Shown: positions 16,622 to 25,312, counted from the first letter of the stretch. The stretch is 51,085 nt of DNA from Candidatus Rehaiarchaeum fermentans (GCA_025920435.1 JAPDLT010000004.1:1-51085); one strand, 5' to 3'. Program-made: numbers and translations. Notes: generated from the sequence alone by a model not told the origin.

Positions 16622-16750
16622 CATGCATACTTTGTATGCACTCATTTCTCTCATAGCAAAGCTAAAAGCTTTGCTTTTAAACTGCAATTGGAGAGCTTTC
16701 TTCATTGCTGCAATTTATATTGCTAAGCTCAGATGCACTCCGCTATTGCA

Positions 16751-16787
16751 GATTTTATAAATTAGAATAACTAATATAAAAACTTTT
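16751..16787 (-). promoter_or_regulatory. Candidate 16S rRNA promoter
   Basis: Minus-strand reading gives AAAAGTTTTTATATTA and then AATTTATAAAATC, two overlapping TATA-like elements. Either would place transcription start around 16730-16752, giving a leader of about 130-150 nt before the mature 16S. The next gene upstream ends at 16794, so this is the only room for an rRNA promoter. Confidence 0.5.
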
Positions 16788-16793
16788 AATATT

Positions 16794-17387
16794 CTATTTT
16801 AAAAGAATTTCAATTACATTTTCTATACTATAATTTTTGGCTTCGTAGAGTGATTTTAGCTCTTTAAATATTCCGTAATCTAAATTAAGTTTATTTAAGT
16901 TTCTAGGATCGAAGAGTGAAAGAAATAAAGCTACAAACTGAGAACTTCTTGAATCGCATAATAAATCAAAATTAAGAGTTTTATCTTTATAATAAAGTTG
17001 TAGATAAGTTATACCCCTGTTCTTTCCTTCGATATAAACTTCAAAATAATTTATTTTTCCACTTTTAAGATCTATGAGATTATTATTAGTAAAGTCTCTT
17101 ACTTTTAACCTATTTATATAAGAAATACTCAAAAGAGACAATATTTCCTTTATCTTATTGGCAACATTATTTACATATTTATTTATTTCTTCGTAATCGT
17201 CTACTGAATATAAACGTAAATAACTGACATCTACGTTGATATAGTAACGATCATTAGTCTTATAAACTGTATAAAACGACGAACAATTATTATTTATAAA
17301 ACATTCTTCATCGTTGTCATTTAATTTTGACAAATCTATTATTCCTTCCAATTTCTTCTCTTCGCTCACATATTTAGAAGAAAACAA
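16794..17387 (-). CDS. Unrecognised protein, no ATG start (TTG or GTG)
   Basis: I do not recognise this 197-aa ORF. The first codon in the track is TTG at 17387, and the translated frame contains no other Met at all; a GTG at 17369 is the only other early start. An in-frame TAA lies nine codons upstream of the TTG. Composition is rich in Asn, Tyr, Leu and Lys, with no membrane segment. The segment SFYTVYKTNDRYYINVDVSY resembles a peptide in another frame just upstream (17366-17531), hinting that the region holds a duplicated or broken gene. It ends only about 7 bp before the rRNA promoter region. Confidence 0.5.
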   Translation of the reverse strand: MFSSKYVSEEKKLEGIIDLSKLNDNDEECFINNNCSSFYTVYKTNDRYYINVDVSYLRLYSVDDYEEINKYVNNVANKIKEILSLLSISYINRLKVRDFTNNNLIDLKSGKINYFEVYIEGKNRGITYLQLYYKDKTLNFDLLCDSRSSQFVALFLSLFDPRNLNKLNLDYGIFKELKSLYEAKNYSIENVIEILLK

Positions 17388-17531
17388 GAATAATTTAAAG
17401 TTATATTAATATACCAGTTCTTATTTTCTCCAAGTGTGTAAAAAGAAATTGATGCTTTAAGGTCATCTTTAAGTGAATAAGTAAATAAATCTTCTTTCTT
17501 AAAGGCTTTAATAAATAAAAGGTTAATTTAG
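17366..17531 (-). pseudogene. Possible remnant of a paralogue of the 197-aa ORF
   Basis: Minus-strand frame different from the neighbouring ORF. It reads INLLFIKAFKKEDL, then SISFYTLGENKNWYINITL and NYS, and stops at TGA (17366-17368). It has no ATG start and a TAA immediately upstream. The SFYT-(5-7)-YIN pattern parallels SFYTVYKTNDRYYIN in the ORF that overlaps its end. Short and low-complexity in part, so chance similarity is possible. Confidence 0.3.
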
Positions 17532-17735
17532 TCTTGAGAAAGCCTGAAAAAGAATTAAATGATAAAGATACAAAGCCGAGCGATTATCTTTTAAATATCA
17601 GACAGAAAACACGATTTTTCTTAAAAATAAAAAATTACTGCAACATATATTCATCTCTAGAAAGGAATTATTTACAAATGCAAAAATGTTTAAAGAAAAA
17701 GGTGATTAAATAATAACTTAATTCTTCGCTATTTG
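17532..17735. other. AT-rich intergenic stretch, nothing recognised
   Basis: Together with the remnant above this makes the ~350-bp gap between the 197-aa and 229-aa ORFs. I see no ORF with a start, no RNA motif and no strong hairpin. Confidence 0.4.
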
Positions 17736-18425
17736 TTAGTATATATGGTAAAAATCAAAAAGTTTATTTCTCATTTCTATCATATACGTACAACCTTCTT
17801 CTAGCACTTCATCTGCTTCTCCTTTTGTTATTCCGAACTTAACTTTCATCCAGTTTTCTTCCTTTTGCTGCTCTTCAGGTTTTAATTCATAGAGCTCTTT
17901 AACATATTCGTCGTATTTGTTTAAGAAGTGCGCGACAAAATTACCCTTTTCTACTATTTTATGAATTTTTTGAATCTGACTTTCATCAAAACCAATATAC
18001 TTTAAGCCTTTTCTTAACTTTTTCCAAGTATATTTTTTGCGACGGCCTTTCGACGAGTACTTTAAATTACACGCTTCGCTTAGCCATCCTTGCGCGCGTA
18101 TCGGTCTTCTAGTGGTTATTTTATAAGCTGCGCTTTCTAAAGCAGATCTTACTAAAATAACAGCTGCTTCTAAGTAACCTTCCCTATAGCATTCTACCGC
18201 TTCTAAAAATAGCTGATTTGCTTCCCAAAAGAAATCTATTTTTTGGCGCTCTGGAACCTTATTACTTTCTTGTATCTTATCATATCCTTTAAAATATCTA
18301 TCCAGTATTTTGTCTGCAAATTCTTCGCGCTCGTGCTTAAAAGGCTCTTTAGTTAGCCATCTCCATATCCTCAACTCCTCACTCTTACTATATGGTATAG
18401 ATTCTTTAGACTCATATGTTTCCAT
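17736..18425 (-). CDS. DUF4145/HEPN-like protein
   Basis: 229 aa. The core EGYLEAAVILVRSALESAAYKI followed by an insert and IQKIHKIVEKGNFVAHFLNKY resembles DUF4145, a HEPN-superfamily fold (long helix with R.alE, then 'iR..GN.aaH'). In the HEPN Rx4-6H position the Arg is replaced (KGNFVAH), so RNase activity is uncertain. Such domains occur in defence systems and toxin-antitoxin pairs, but no restriction, abortive-infection or antitoxin gene is adjacent. The N-terminal 50 residues are charged. A TATA-like TTTTATAATTTTATATG lies about 30 bp upstream of the ATG. Confidence 0.45.
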   Translation of the reverse strand: METYESKESIPYSKSEELRIWRWLTKEPFKHEREEFADKILDRYFKGYDKIQESNKVPERQKIDFFWEANQLFLEAVECYREGYLEAAVILVRSALESAAYKITTRRPIRAQGWLSEACNLKYSSKGRRKKYTWKKLRKGLKYIGFDESQIQKIHKIVEKGNFVAHFLNKYDEYVKELYELKPEEQQKEENWMKVKFGITKGEADEVLEEGCTYMIEMRNKLFDFYHIY

Positions 18426-18984
18426 GGATTAATGGACCCATATAAAATTATAAAAATAAGAACGGTAAGAGCATAACTTTTCCTTAATAAAAAGAAGTAA
18501 AAATTCTGAATTTTGTAAATAAGTTAGGAAATGAAATAAAAAGTGTTATTTTGCATTCAGAGTTATTTGAATTAAGCAAAATAAGTAGCTTTCCACATCT
18601 GAGTTAGTTTTCAGAATGTTGATTAATAAATCCGCAAAATATGAACTTAGAACGTTCAAGTTACTACATTAGCATCGTTAATTTATTATTAGTAAAATTA
18701 TTAAGTTATGATGGTTTAAAACAAGATTAATATAATGTTTAAGAGAAATGATTATGAAATAATTTTTTATAGGGCTTTTTAATTAATAAAAATTTAAATT
18801 AACCACACAAAGTATATTTGATATAAGCGGTATCATAAATAAATACTATAAAAGAATACAAAAGGAGTAAATTACTCCTTTTTATATCAGCAGAAATAGA
18901 CAATTTCACGAGAAAATGTTTTTCCTTACCTGGAGCAGAATTTATTTATAAAATCTAAAAATAAAATTTAGACTTTCGAGCAAA
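18426..18984. other. 559-bp non-coding AT-rich region
   Basis: The longest gene-free stretch in the window. No ORF of plausible composition on either strand. It holds the promoter of the DUF4145-like gene at its left end, a strong palindrome at 18860-18882, and a small TGATA...TATCA hairpin near 18820. Could host an unannotated RNA, but I see no tRNA or conserved RNA core. Confidence 0.5.
18860..18882 (-). terminator. Palindrome AAAAGGAGTAA/TTACTCCTTTT, possible terminator
   Basis: A perfect 11-bp inverted repeat with a one-base centre, i.e. a hairpin of about 10 bp with a tight loop. On the minus strand it lies about 100 bp after the stop of the 265-aa gene and is followed by T-rich sequence. 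Symmetry means it could equally serve the other strand or bind a dimeric protein. Confidence 0.35.
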
Positions 18985-19782
18985 TTAAATATAGCCTTTT
19001 TGCTGCGCGTTATAAATTTTTTCAAATTCTGTACCTGGATAATAACGCGCTAAATTACCTGCTGCTTGAGGGTCTATAGATGCAACCAGCAACGCTGCAA
19101 TATAAGGCGCTTCGTTACCATTTACTTCTATAACAATTTTATCTCCTCCGAATAGTGTGCTTAGAGCTTTTACATCTCCTTTCAATAATTTCTTCACGGA
19201 TAAATTACCATAGTATGATACCTTTATTTTATTACCATCTATTTCTCCGCTAACATAAATTCCATCAGTCTTCCCTAAATCATCAATTAATTTACCTCTG
19301 GAAGCTACGATAGATTGTGCAATTACAAGAATGTTATACAAAGATCTGAAATCAATATTCTTTCTTTCTAGAGCATTAGTTTTAAACCAATTTTCTATAG
19401 TATTTAGAGCTTGACCCTTAGCCGGCTCTCCTGCTTGAATCGTTATAGTAACCTTATTCCTTCTTGAATTTAAATTTACATAATATACCATACGGGGCAA
19501 TCCTGGAATACCGACAGGACGTTCATTAAGAATTTGATAAATAGGAGTTTCAGTTTTGTCGTTATTTTTGTTCATTACTAAGGACGAGTAAATTTTATCA
19601 TAAGGATTAGTGTCCTTAACTTGAGATTGATTCGAATTATTACTTCCCCCTAAACTATTACTACTACCTAAAATTTTATCCAAATTTGATATGTAATCTG
19701 GAGGCAAAAATGCATATGAATTAAGCTTATTAGCTAGCTGGGAAGAGTCATTCTTGCTTTGAGATTGAGTTGGAGTTACCAT
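18985..19782 (-). CDS. Unrecognised 265-aa protein with a disordered N-terminus
   Basis: No family recognised. The first ~95 residues are Ser/Asn/Gln-rich (SNSLGGSNNSNQ) and probably disordered. The remainder looks folded, with alternating strands (MVYYVNLNSRRNKVTITIQ, GIYVSGEIDGNKIKVSYYG, KIVIEVNG) and an Ala-rich helix (YIAALLVASID). No signal peptide or membrane segment. SNSLGGS also occurs in the 130-aa repeat protein at 31181-31573. GCTTAAATATAATG is centred about 25 bp before the ATG, a leaderless-type promoter, so the gene is probably its own transcription unit. Confidence 0.7.
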   Translation of the reverse strand: MVTPTQSQSKNDSSQLANKLNSYAFLPPDYISNLDKILGSSNSLGGSNNSNQSQVKDTNPYDKIYSSLVMNKNNDKTETPIYQILNERPVGIPGLPRMVYYVNLNSRRNKVTITIQAGEPAKGQALNTIENWFKTNALERKNIDFRSLYNILVIAQSIVASRGKLIDDLGKTDGIYVSGEIDGNKIKVSYYGNLSVKKLLKGDVKALSTLFGGDKIVIEVNGNEAPYIAALLVASIDPQAAGNLARYYPGTEFEKIYNAQQKGYI

Positions 19783-19965
19783 ACAATTTAGTGAACAGAC
19801 ATTATATTTAAGCTTTACTACTTTAAAGTGAATACTTGTAATAATTTAGCTTAAAAGGATTATTTAAAAGCAAAATAATGAATAATTCTAAATTTTAAGG
19901 CTTTAATAGGAAATTTCTTATAAAAAAGTTAAACTTTACTAAAAAGCACGGATTTAAAAATTAAT

Positions 19966-20529
19966 ATGAAATTTATAATACTTTTAAGAAAAGGTTATAC
20001 TAAGCCATTTTCAACAAACTTAAGAAATGCTGGAAGATTAGATGTTTTACATCAAGTAGCTATTTCAACATTTTTCATTTCTAAAGGAATAAGAAGAAAT
20101 AACAGTTTAGATGCGTTTTTGTATGGCCCAGGAGATCCTCCATTGCACATGCAAATAGATGGTAAAAGTTTATATGATGTAAGAACTGACGAAGAAACTT
20201 GGAAAGATATAATAAATAATATTCTAAGCGGAAAAACTCATCCTGGAATCTCAATTAAAAAAGAAGGCATAGAGTCTTATTTAAAAAATTTAAAAGAAAG
20301 GATATTTGTATTAAGAGAAGATGGAGAAAATATTCAGAATTATGAAATCAAGGAAAATGATATATTTTTATTAGGTGATCACATCGGATTACCTATCAAA
20401 TTAGAAAATTATGCAATAAAAAGAGGAGCAATAAAGTTATCAATTGGGAAAGTACCTTATTTAGCTTATCAAGTAGTAACTATAATTAACTATATATTTG
20501 ATAAAAATGGAGCCAGTAGAAATAGTTAG
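19966..20529 (+). CDS. trmY: tRNA pseudouridine(54) N1-methyltransferase TrmY
   Basis: SPOUT-class methyltransferase that makes m1-pseudouridine at position 54 of the tRNA T loop using SAM. MKFIILLRKGYTKPFSTNLRNAGRLDVLHQ at the start, then FYGPGDPPL-like LYGPGDPPL, and the C-terminal SAM-knot region FLLGDHIGL...SIGKVPYLAYQVVTIINY are the TrmY family blocks. 187 aa is normal length. It overlaps the primase gene by 23 bp. Confidence 0.9.
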   Translation: MKFIILLRKGYTKPFSTNLRNAGRLDVLHQVAISTFFISKGIRRNNSLDAFLYGPGDPPLHMQIDGKSLYDVRTDEETWKDIINNILSGKTHPGISIKKEGIESYLKNLKERIFVLREDGENIQNYEIKENDIFLLGDHIGLPIKLENYAIKRGAIKLSIGKVPYLAYQVVTIINYIFDKNGASRNS

Positions 20530-21892
20530 ATACTATTTAAATGATGAAATTGCAAACAAAATAGTCGGACATTTAGATAGAGAAGTAGTAGCTAAATATG
20601 GAGAAAGCTTTGGTAAAAGGCCAAATAATTTTATTAATAAAGAAGAACTGGAAAGAGCAGTAAGAGCCGGAGCTACTAGTTTTCATTTTAGTGAAGAAAG
20701 ATGGAAAGATTTTAGAAGCTTAAGCACTAGTCTAACAAAAGAACAATTAAATGAATTAAGAATAGGCTGGGATTTGGTTATAGACATAGACTCAAAAAAT
20801 TGGGAAATATCGAAAGAATTTGCAAAAATGATAATTAATAAAATAGAAAGTGAAGGCGTTAAGAATTATAGCATAAAGTTTTCTGGAGGAAGTGGTTTTC
20901 ATATATTAGTACCTTTTGAAGCGTTTCCGTCTAAAGTAGGAGGAAAAGAAACTAAGGATATGTTTCCACAAATCCCAATGATAATATCAAATTATTTAAA
21001 AATAGTATTAAAAGAAAAATTAAAAGATAAACTCAAAGAATTTGGATTTACGGGAGAAGATCCATTCGAAGTTGTAGACATAGATAGTGTCCTGATAACT
21101 GAAAGACATCTCGTTAGAATGCAATACTCTTTGAATGAAAAGAAATGGCTTGTTTCTGTTCCTTTAGATAAAAGCAAGCTAGATAAGTTTATTCCAGAAG
21201 ATGCTACCCCCGGCTCAATAGACACTAAATTAGACTTTTTTGATGTTAAACCAAATAGGAACGAAGCGTCAATTTTGCTTAATAATGCTTACGGGATTGC
21301 TGAAAACAACTTAAATGAAATTTTACTAAAGTTAGATTTATTAAACATAAAGGAAGATCTAATTAGACTAGGAATATATTCTTTAGAAGAACTTGCGGCT
21401 TTTGATCAAGAATCCATAATTAATGCACTAGGAGAAGAAGTTAGCAAAAATAAAATAGCCAAGTTGTTTGAAAGCATACCTAAAGATAACAAACCTAGAA
21501 TTGTAAAAGTAGAAAAAATAATACCAAGAAAAATAAATCCTGCATCATTTCCTCCTTGTATAAAAAACATATTGAATGGAGTTAGTGATGGAAGAAAAAG
21601 ATCACTATTTATCTTAATTAATTTTTTCAGATCATTAGGAATGAGTGAAGTAGAAGTAGAAAAATTAATAAAAGAGTGGAATCAAAAGAATAAACCTCCA
21701 TTAAAAGAAGGATACATAAATTCTCAGATAAACTACATGAAAAAAGGAAAAGTATATGTTATTCCAAATTGTGATTCTCCTGGGTATTACAAGTACTTTG
21801 GAGTTTGTACACCAGATGAAACTTGTAAACTAATAAAAAATCCGTTAAGTTATTACAATAAAAAACTTAAAGAAAATAAAGAATCTAAATAG
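20507..21892 (+). CDS. priS: Fused DNA primase PriS-PriL (single-chain archaeal primase)
   Basis: I use the ATG at 20507 (MEPVEIVRYY); the track's 20498 is a TTG. The N-terminal ~340 residues are the small catalytic subunit, with metal-binding DIDS (Asp93, Asp95), SGGSGFHILVP, and VDIDSVLITERHLVRMQYSL. The usual Cys-rich zinc knob of PriS is absent. The C-terminal ~110 residues are the PriL iron-sulfur domain: FPPCIKNIL, then PNCDSPGYYKYFGVCTPDETC, giving four Cys ligands. Such fusions are known from Nanoarchaeum and other DPANN archaea. It would synthesise primers without a separate PriL. 461 aa. Confidence 0.92.
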   Translation: MEPVEIVRYYLNDEIANKIVGHLDREVVAKYGESFGKRPNNFINKEELERAVRAGATSFHFSEERWKDFRSLSTSLTKEQLNELRIGWDLVIDIDSKNWEISKEFAKMIINKIESEGVKNYSIKFSGGSGFHILVPFEAFPSKVGGKETKDMFPQIPMIISNYLKIVLKEKLKDKLKEFGFTGEDPFEVVDIDSVLITERHLVRMQYSLNEKKWLVSVPLDKSKLDKFIPEDATPGSIDTKLDFFDVKPNRNEASILLNNAYGIAENNLNEILLKLDLLNIKEDLIRLGIYSLEELAAFDQESIINALGEEVSKNKIAKLFESIPKDNKPRIVKVEKIIPRKINPASFPPCIKNILNGVSDGRKRSLFILINFFRSLGMSEVEVEKLIKEWNQKNKPPLKEGYINSQINYMKKGKVYVIPNCDSPGYYKYFGVCTPDETCKLIKNPLSYYNKKLKENKESK

Positions 21893-22364
21893 CACTTTCT
21901 AATAGAATTTTGCTCCCGAAAAAGAAAACATTCAATATTAATCCTAAAATAAACCCCAACACAAATCCGAACAAAACCTCATTTATTCTATGCATTCTGA
22001 GATAAACCCTTGAAAAAGCAACAAAAACTGCCCAAATTACGAAAATAAGAAATAAAGGCTTGAAAAATAAAAAGGAGGAAGCTAAGTAAGAAGTCAAAGC
22101 AGAATGAAGTGAAGGAAAGCTTTCTCCTAAGATTTTATCTTTATATTTAATAAACGAATTTTTTGGTCTATTAACATTTGTTATTATTTTAAGTAAAACA
22201 GTTATAGCCAATGTAAAAGCTAAACCTACTAAGAAAAATACTAAAAAATGATGACTTAATTTTAATGCTATAAAGATAATTTCTTCTAACAATATTTGTG
22301 AAATTAAAATTTGTGGGGCGTAAATCTCTAAATAAATTGATAATTTTCTAATAAAGTATTTCAT
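21885..22364 (-). CDS. PAP2-superfamily membrane phosphatase
   Basis: 159 aa with four to five membrane helices. The three phosphatase motifs are KIITNVNRP (KX6RP), SFPSLHSA (PSGH-like, with Leu for Gly) and SRVYLRMHRINE (SRX5HX3D with Glu for Asp). It likely removes phosphate from polyprenyl- or phospholipid-phosphates at the membrane; undecaprenyl-PP-like recycling is possible. The start codon overlaps the stop of the RCK gene (ATGA), so the pair is co-transcribed. Confidence 0.82.
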   Translation of the reverse strand: MKYFIRKLSIYLEIYAPQILISQILLEEIIFIALKLSHHFLVFFLVGLAFTLAITVLLKIITNVNRPKNSFIKYKDKILGESFPSLHSALTSYLASSFLFFKPLFLIFVIWAVFVAFSRVYLRMHRINEVLFGFVLGFILGLILNVFFFGSKILLESAI

Positions 22365-23074
22365 TTATTTTTTAGTTTTTTCATTTGATTAAACATTGTA
22401 TCTGCTCCAACTATTTCTGGCATTATTATTGATTCTACCCCAAAAGCCTTAAATTTAGGCACGTTCGAAGGTGAATTGCATCTAGAAATAACTGGAACAT
22501 CTTTATTTATTTCTTTAACATTTATTGCTGCAACTAAATTAGAAACATCTTCTCCAAAACAGCAAAAAACTCCCTTTGCTTTTCCTACATTTACCATCTT
22601 AAGGACTTTTTCAGTAGTTCCATCTCCTATAAAAACTTTAAATTTCATTTGCTTTAATTCAGTAGCGCGATTTTCGTCTTTTTCAACAATTATACATTTT
22701 TGACCTGCATTAGATAAATCCTCAGCAATTCTCTTACCTATTCTTCCTCCACCTAAAATAACGTAATGATCTTTAGTATTTACAAATTGTCTCATATAAA
22801 TAGCTCCTCCTACTCCTTTTCTTAATATAGTAATAGTAAATTCCAAAATATAAGTTGCTAATCCTCCTAAAAACAAGGAGAAAAACAAGACTAATGGGCC
22901 ATAAGATGATCTAAAATTAAAAGTTTCAAGTGAGTCAATTACATCTGAAAATGCTGACAAGATGTCTGTTTTTAATTCTATTGCAACAAGTATTACTAAT
23001 AGTAGAAAAATGATAACTAAGGTAGTAAAAGTCAATAATACTTTTATAAGATTTTCTTTTATTTCTTGCTCCAT
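22361..23074 (-). CDS. Two-helix membrane protein with RCK/TrkA-N domain
   Basis: Residues about 10-32 and 57-85 form two membrane helices. From residue 105 an RCK Rossmann domain follows: YVILGGGRIGKRIAEDL, then IVEKDENRA and FIGDGTTEKVL. This is the layout of archaeal MthK/KtrC-like K+ channels. The loop between the helices (ALSDVIDSLETFNFRSS region) has no TVGYG-like selectivity filter, so it may not conduct K+ alone. 237 aa; no C-terminal RCK_C domain is evident. Coupled to the PAP2 gene. Confidence 0.75.
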   Translation of the reverse strand: MEQEIKENLIKVLLTFTTLVIIFLLLVILVAIELKTDILSAFSDVIDSLETFNFRSSYGPLVLFFSLFLGGLATYILEFTITILRKGVGGAIYMRQFVNTKDHYVILGGGRIGKRIAEDLSNAGQKCIIVEKDENRATELKQMKFKVFIGDGTTEKVLKMVNVGKAKGVFCCFGEDVSNLVAAINVKEINKDVPVISRCNSPSNVPKFKAFGVESIIMPEIVGADTMFNQMKKLKNK

Positions 23075-23098
23075 TATAAGTTTGATACTTATGGGAAT

Positions 23099-23407
23099 TT
23101 ATTCTATTTGTTGCATTTCTATATTCACATCAGAAGGTATTTGAGCAGACATAATTGCTTTAAGTGCTCTAGGATCTGCTTGTATATCAATAATTCTTTT
23201 ATGTAATCTTAGCTCAAAGTGGTCATATGATTCTCTTCCTCCTCCATTAGGAGCTCTTCTCGTAGTTACTATAATTCTAGAAGTAGGCAATGGAATTGGG
23301 CCACTCTTTGCTAACTTTAATTTTTCCGCTATTTCTTTAATTTTGTTTGTTACCTCGTTAATATGCTCTAAATTATTGGATACTAACTTTATTCTAATGG
23401 TCTGCAT
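23099..23407 (-). CDS. rps10: Ribosomal protein uS10
   Basis: 102 aa, typical length. Recognised by SGPIPLPTSRIIVTTRRAPNG, SYDHFELRLHKR and DIQADPRALKAIMS. Part of the 30S head. It is not next to EF-1A as in many archaea; tRNA-Glu follows 64 bp away on the same strand's upstream side and the RCK gene lies downstream. Confidence 0.97.
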   Translation of the reverse strand: MQTIRIKLVSNNLEHINEVTNKIKEIAEKLKLAKSGPIPLPTSRIIVTTRRAPNGGGRESYDHFELRLHKRIIDIQADPRALKAIMSAQIPSDVNIEMQQIE

Positions 23408-23470
23408 TTCTTATATGATAAAGATAAAGTATTTAAAATTTAATAAAATTAGGCTAAAGCTTTAATAAAC

Positions 23471-23543
23471 TGCCCCGGCCGGGATTTGAACCCGGGTCTC
23501 CGGCTCGAAAGGCCGACGTCCTTGACCTCTAGACTACCAGGGC
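23471..23543 (-). tRNA. tRNA-Glu (anticodon TTC)
   Basis: Minus-strand acceptor GCCCTGG pairs with CCGGGGC (one G-T), discriminator A. The anticodon stem TCGGC/GCCGG holds loop CTTTCGA, anticodon TTC. D arm GTCT...AGGAC and T arm CCGGG-TTCAAAT-CCCGG are intact. No intron, CCA not encoded, not split. A strong TATA-like AGTATAAAAAGT upstream predicts a leader of about 12 nt. Confidence 0.96.
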
Positions 23544-23572
23544 TATTAATTCCGATAAATAAACAAATATTC

Positions 23573-25312
23573 CTACTTTTTATACTTATTTAAATCTTCT
23601 ATTTCGAATGGCTCAAAAATCCTTCCATTCCCTTCATAAAACTTAGAAAGTGTTTCTACATAAAGAAGACGAGCACTTTGAATACCTGGCTCAAAAGAAA
23701 TAAGCAAAATATTAAATATTTGAGCCAGAATTAAAACCAATATAGAAACAAGAAATCCTGAAATAGAATGAGAATGAAGTATTCCTAAATCGGCAACATA
23801 AGCAATTACTACAGAAGAAAGAAGTATTCCTGCAATTCTAAGAAAAGAAAGTGTATGACTTACTACACTTATTAGGTCTATTAGATTTGATTTTTTCTCG
23901 AGAAAGATCAGGAAAATTAATGAAGTTATAAGGAGAAAGTAAGAAAAGTAAGCCAATGAACTGTAAAAACTAAGTTTGTTAAATAAATTATATCCTATAA
24001 TGCCTACACTGAGAGTAAGTAAAGCCCAGAATATTTTAGTTATTCCTTCTCTAAAATTACTGTTATAAAAAGAATTATAAGATCCTAAAAGAAAACCGAC
24101 AATTACTACAATTATTCCGATAAATCCACTAATTTCTAAAAGCAAGAAAATTTGCTTAAAAGGATTAATTAAAGGAGAATAAGGCAACTGAAAGCCAAAA
24201 TATTCATTAAAAAATATTCCAAATATTATAGCTATTAAGGAAGTGATAATCATTATTTTTGATAAATTATAAAGTGTTTCTCTCTTCATAAAAGTGTAGA
24301 AAAAAGACTTAATAAAGGAAGGTACCTTGAAATTCCATTTTCTAGAAATTTTTAGATAAATTAATAAGAATAATAAGAAAAATAAAGATCCATATCCAAC
24401 ATCCCCAATCATCATTCCTGCCATGAAAGGAAAGAGCACAATAAATAGAAAAGAAGGATCTATATCTCTATAATTAGGTATGGAGTAAAAGTTTACCAAG
24501 GTTTCTACGGGTTTAATCAATTTATGATCTATTAAAGAAGGAGGTTCCTCTTTAGTCTCAGAAATCTGTAAGTAAAACTTTATATTATTTTTATGAAGTA
24601 AATCTTCCAAATAAGTTAACTTTTCAGTAGGAATCCAAAAGCTTAATTTTACAAAGTTTTCAGATTTATCTGAAGAAATAAAGACATCAATTTTCTTTAT
24701 TTCATTTCTTAGTTTTGCAGAAAAGTATGAAACATATGGTGAAATTTGCTTTATCAATTTACTTTCTTCCTTCTTTCTATAAATAATCAATTTTTCAAGT
24801 TTTTCCTTTTCTTTTTTAAGTATTATTCTTTCGTTTTTTACGCTCGATATATTTGGAATTATTCTTATATTTTTGAGTTTATTTATTTCTTCTGGCCTTA
24901 CAAATTGCAATGATTTTCCATTTTCATCAATTACTAAAACAGGTATAAAATTTATGTCATATATTGCTGAAAAATTGATTTCAGAATTTAACAAATTTAA
25001 TGTTTCTAATTCATTATTAATTTCTCTATATCTTGAATTTAGCTTATCTATTTCTTTTCTTAATTTATCCAAAGACTCTAATTTTCTTTGAATGTAATTA
25101 AGTGAAGCTTTTTTATTGCCATTTGCTTTGATTTTAGAAATTTCGGTTAACAACCTTTCATATTTTTCTTTTTCTGAAATTATTCCTACATCACTGCCTT
25201 TTCCTTTAACTATCTGAACAATACCTTCTTTACCTATTACTTCAAGTACTTTATTTAAAGAAGATCTAAGCAAGAAAAGATCAACAAAATAAAGTCTTTT
25301 AGGTCTTATCAT
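23573..25312 (-). CDS. atpI: A-type ATP synthase subunit I (a-subunit)
   Basis: I use the ATG at 25312 (MIRPKRLYFVD); the track's 25318 is a TTG. Soluble coiled-coil N-terminus to about residue 275, then seven or so membrane helices. FPFMAGMMIGDVGYGSLFF is the conserved start of the membrane part, and FLRIAGILLSSVVIA near the end contains the essential Arg of the ion half-channels. 579 aa, somewhat shorter than common 620-660 aa homologues. Last gene of the ATP synthase operon, overlapping subunit H by 14 bp. It forms the ion path against the K ring. Confidence 0.93.
   Translation of the reverse strand: MIRPKRLYFVDLFLLRSSLNKVLEVIGKEGIVQIVKGKGSDVGIISEKEKYERLLTEISKIKANGNKKASLNYIQRKLESLDKLRKEIDKLNSRYREINNELETLNLLNSEINFSAIYDINFIPVLVIDENGKSLQFVRPEEINKLKNIRIIPNISSVKNERIILKKEKEKLEKLIIYRKKEESKLIKQISPYVSYFSAKLRNEIKKIDVFISSDKSENFVKLSFWIPTEKLTYLEDLLHKNNIKFYLQISETKEEPPSLIDHKLIKPVETLVNFYSIPNYRDIDPSFLFIVLFPFMAGMMIGDVGYGSLFFLLFLLIYLKISRKWNFKVPSFIKSFFYTFMKRETLYNLSKIMIITSLIAIIFGIFFNEYFGFQLPYSPLINPFKQIFLLLEISGFIGIIVVIVGFLLGSYNSFYNSNFREGITKIFWALLTLSVGIIGYNLFNKLSFYSSLAYFSYFLLITSLIFLIFLEKKSNLIDLISVVSHTLSFLRIAGILLSSVVIAYVADLGILHSHSISGFLVSILVLILAQIFNILLISFEPGIQSARLLYVETLSKFYEGNGRIFEPFEIEDLNKYKK

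Noticed and set aside
15195-16726. ORFs in the track on both strands within the 16S rRNA (e.g. 16035..16421, 16157..16390)
   Set aside because: They lie in a clearly recognisable 16S gene and have rRNA-like composition; no protein family resemblance.
18860-18882. CRISPR repeat or IS terminal repeat
   Set aside because: Single palindrome with no second copy, spacer series, transposase or target-site duplication nearby; no CRISPR array or insertion sequence was seen anywhere in the window.
20498-20506. TTG start for the primase given in the track
   Set aside because: The ATG at 20507 is three codons downstream and starts at the usual PriS opening.
23471-23543. tRNA-Glu as a split or leaderless tRNA as in Nanoarchaeum
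   Set aside because: The gene is contiguous and folds completely, and a strong TATA about 38 bp upstream predicts a leader.
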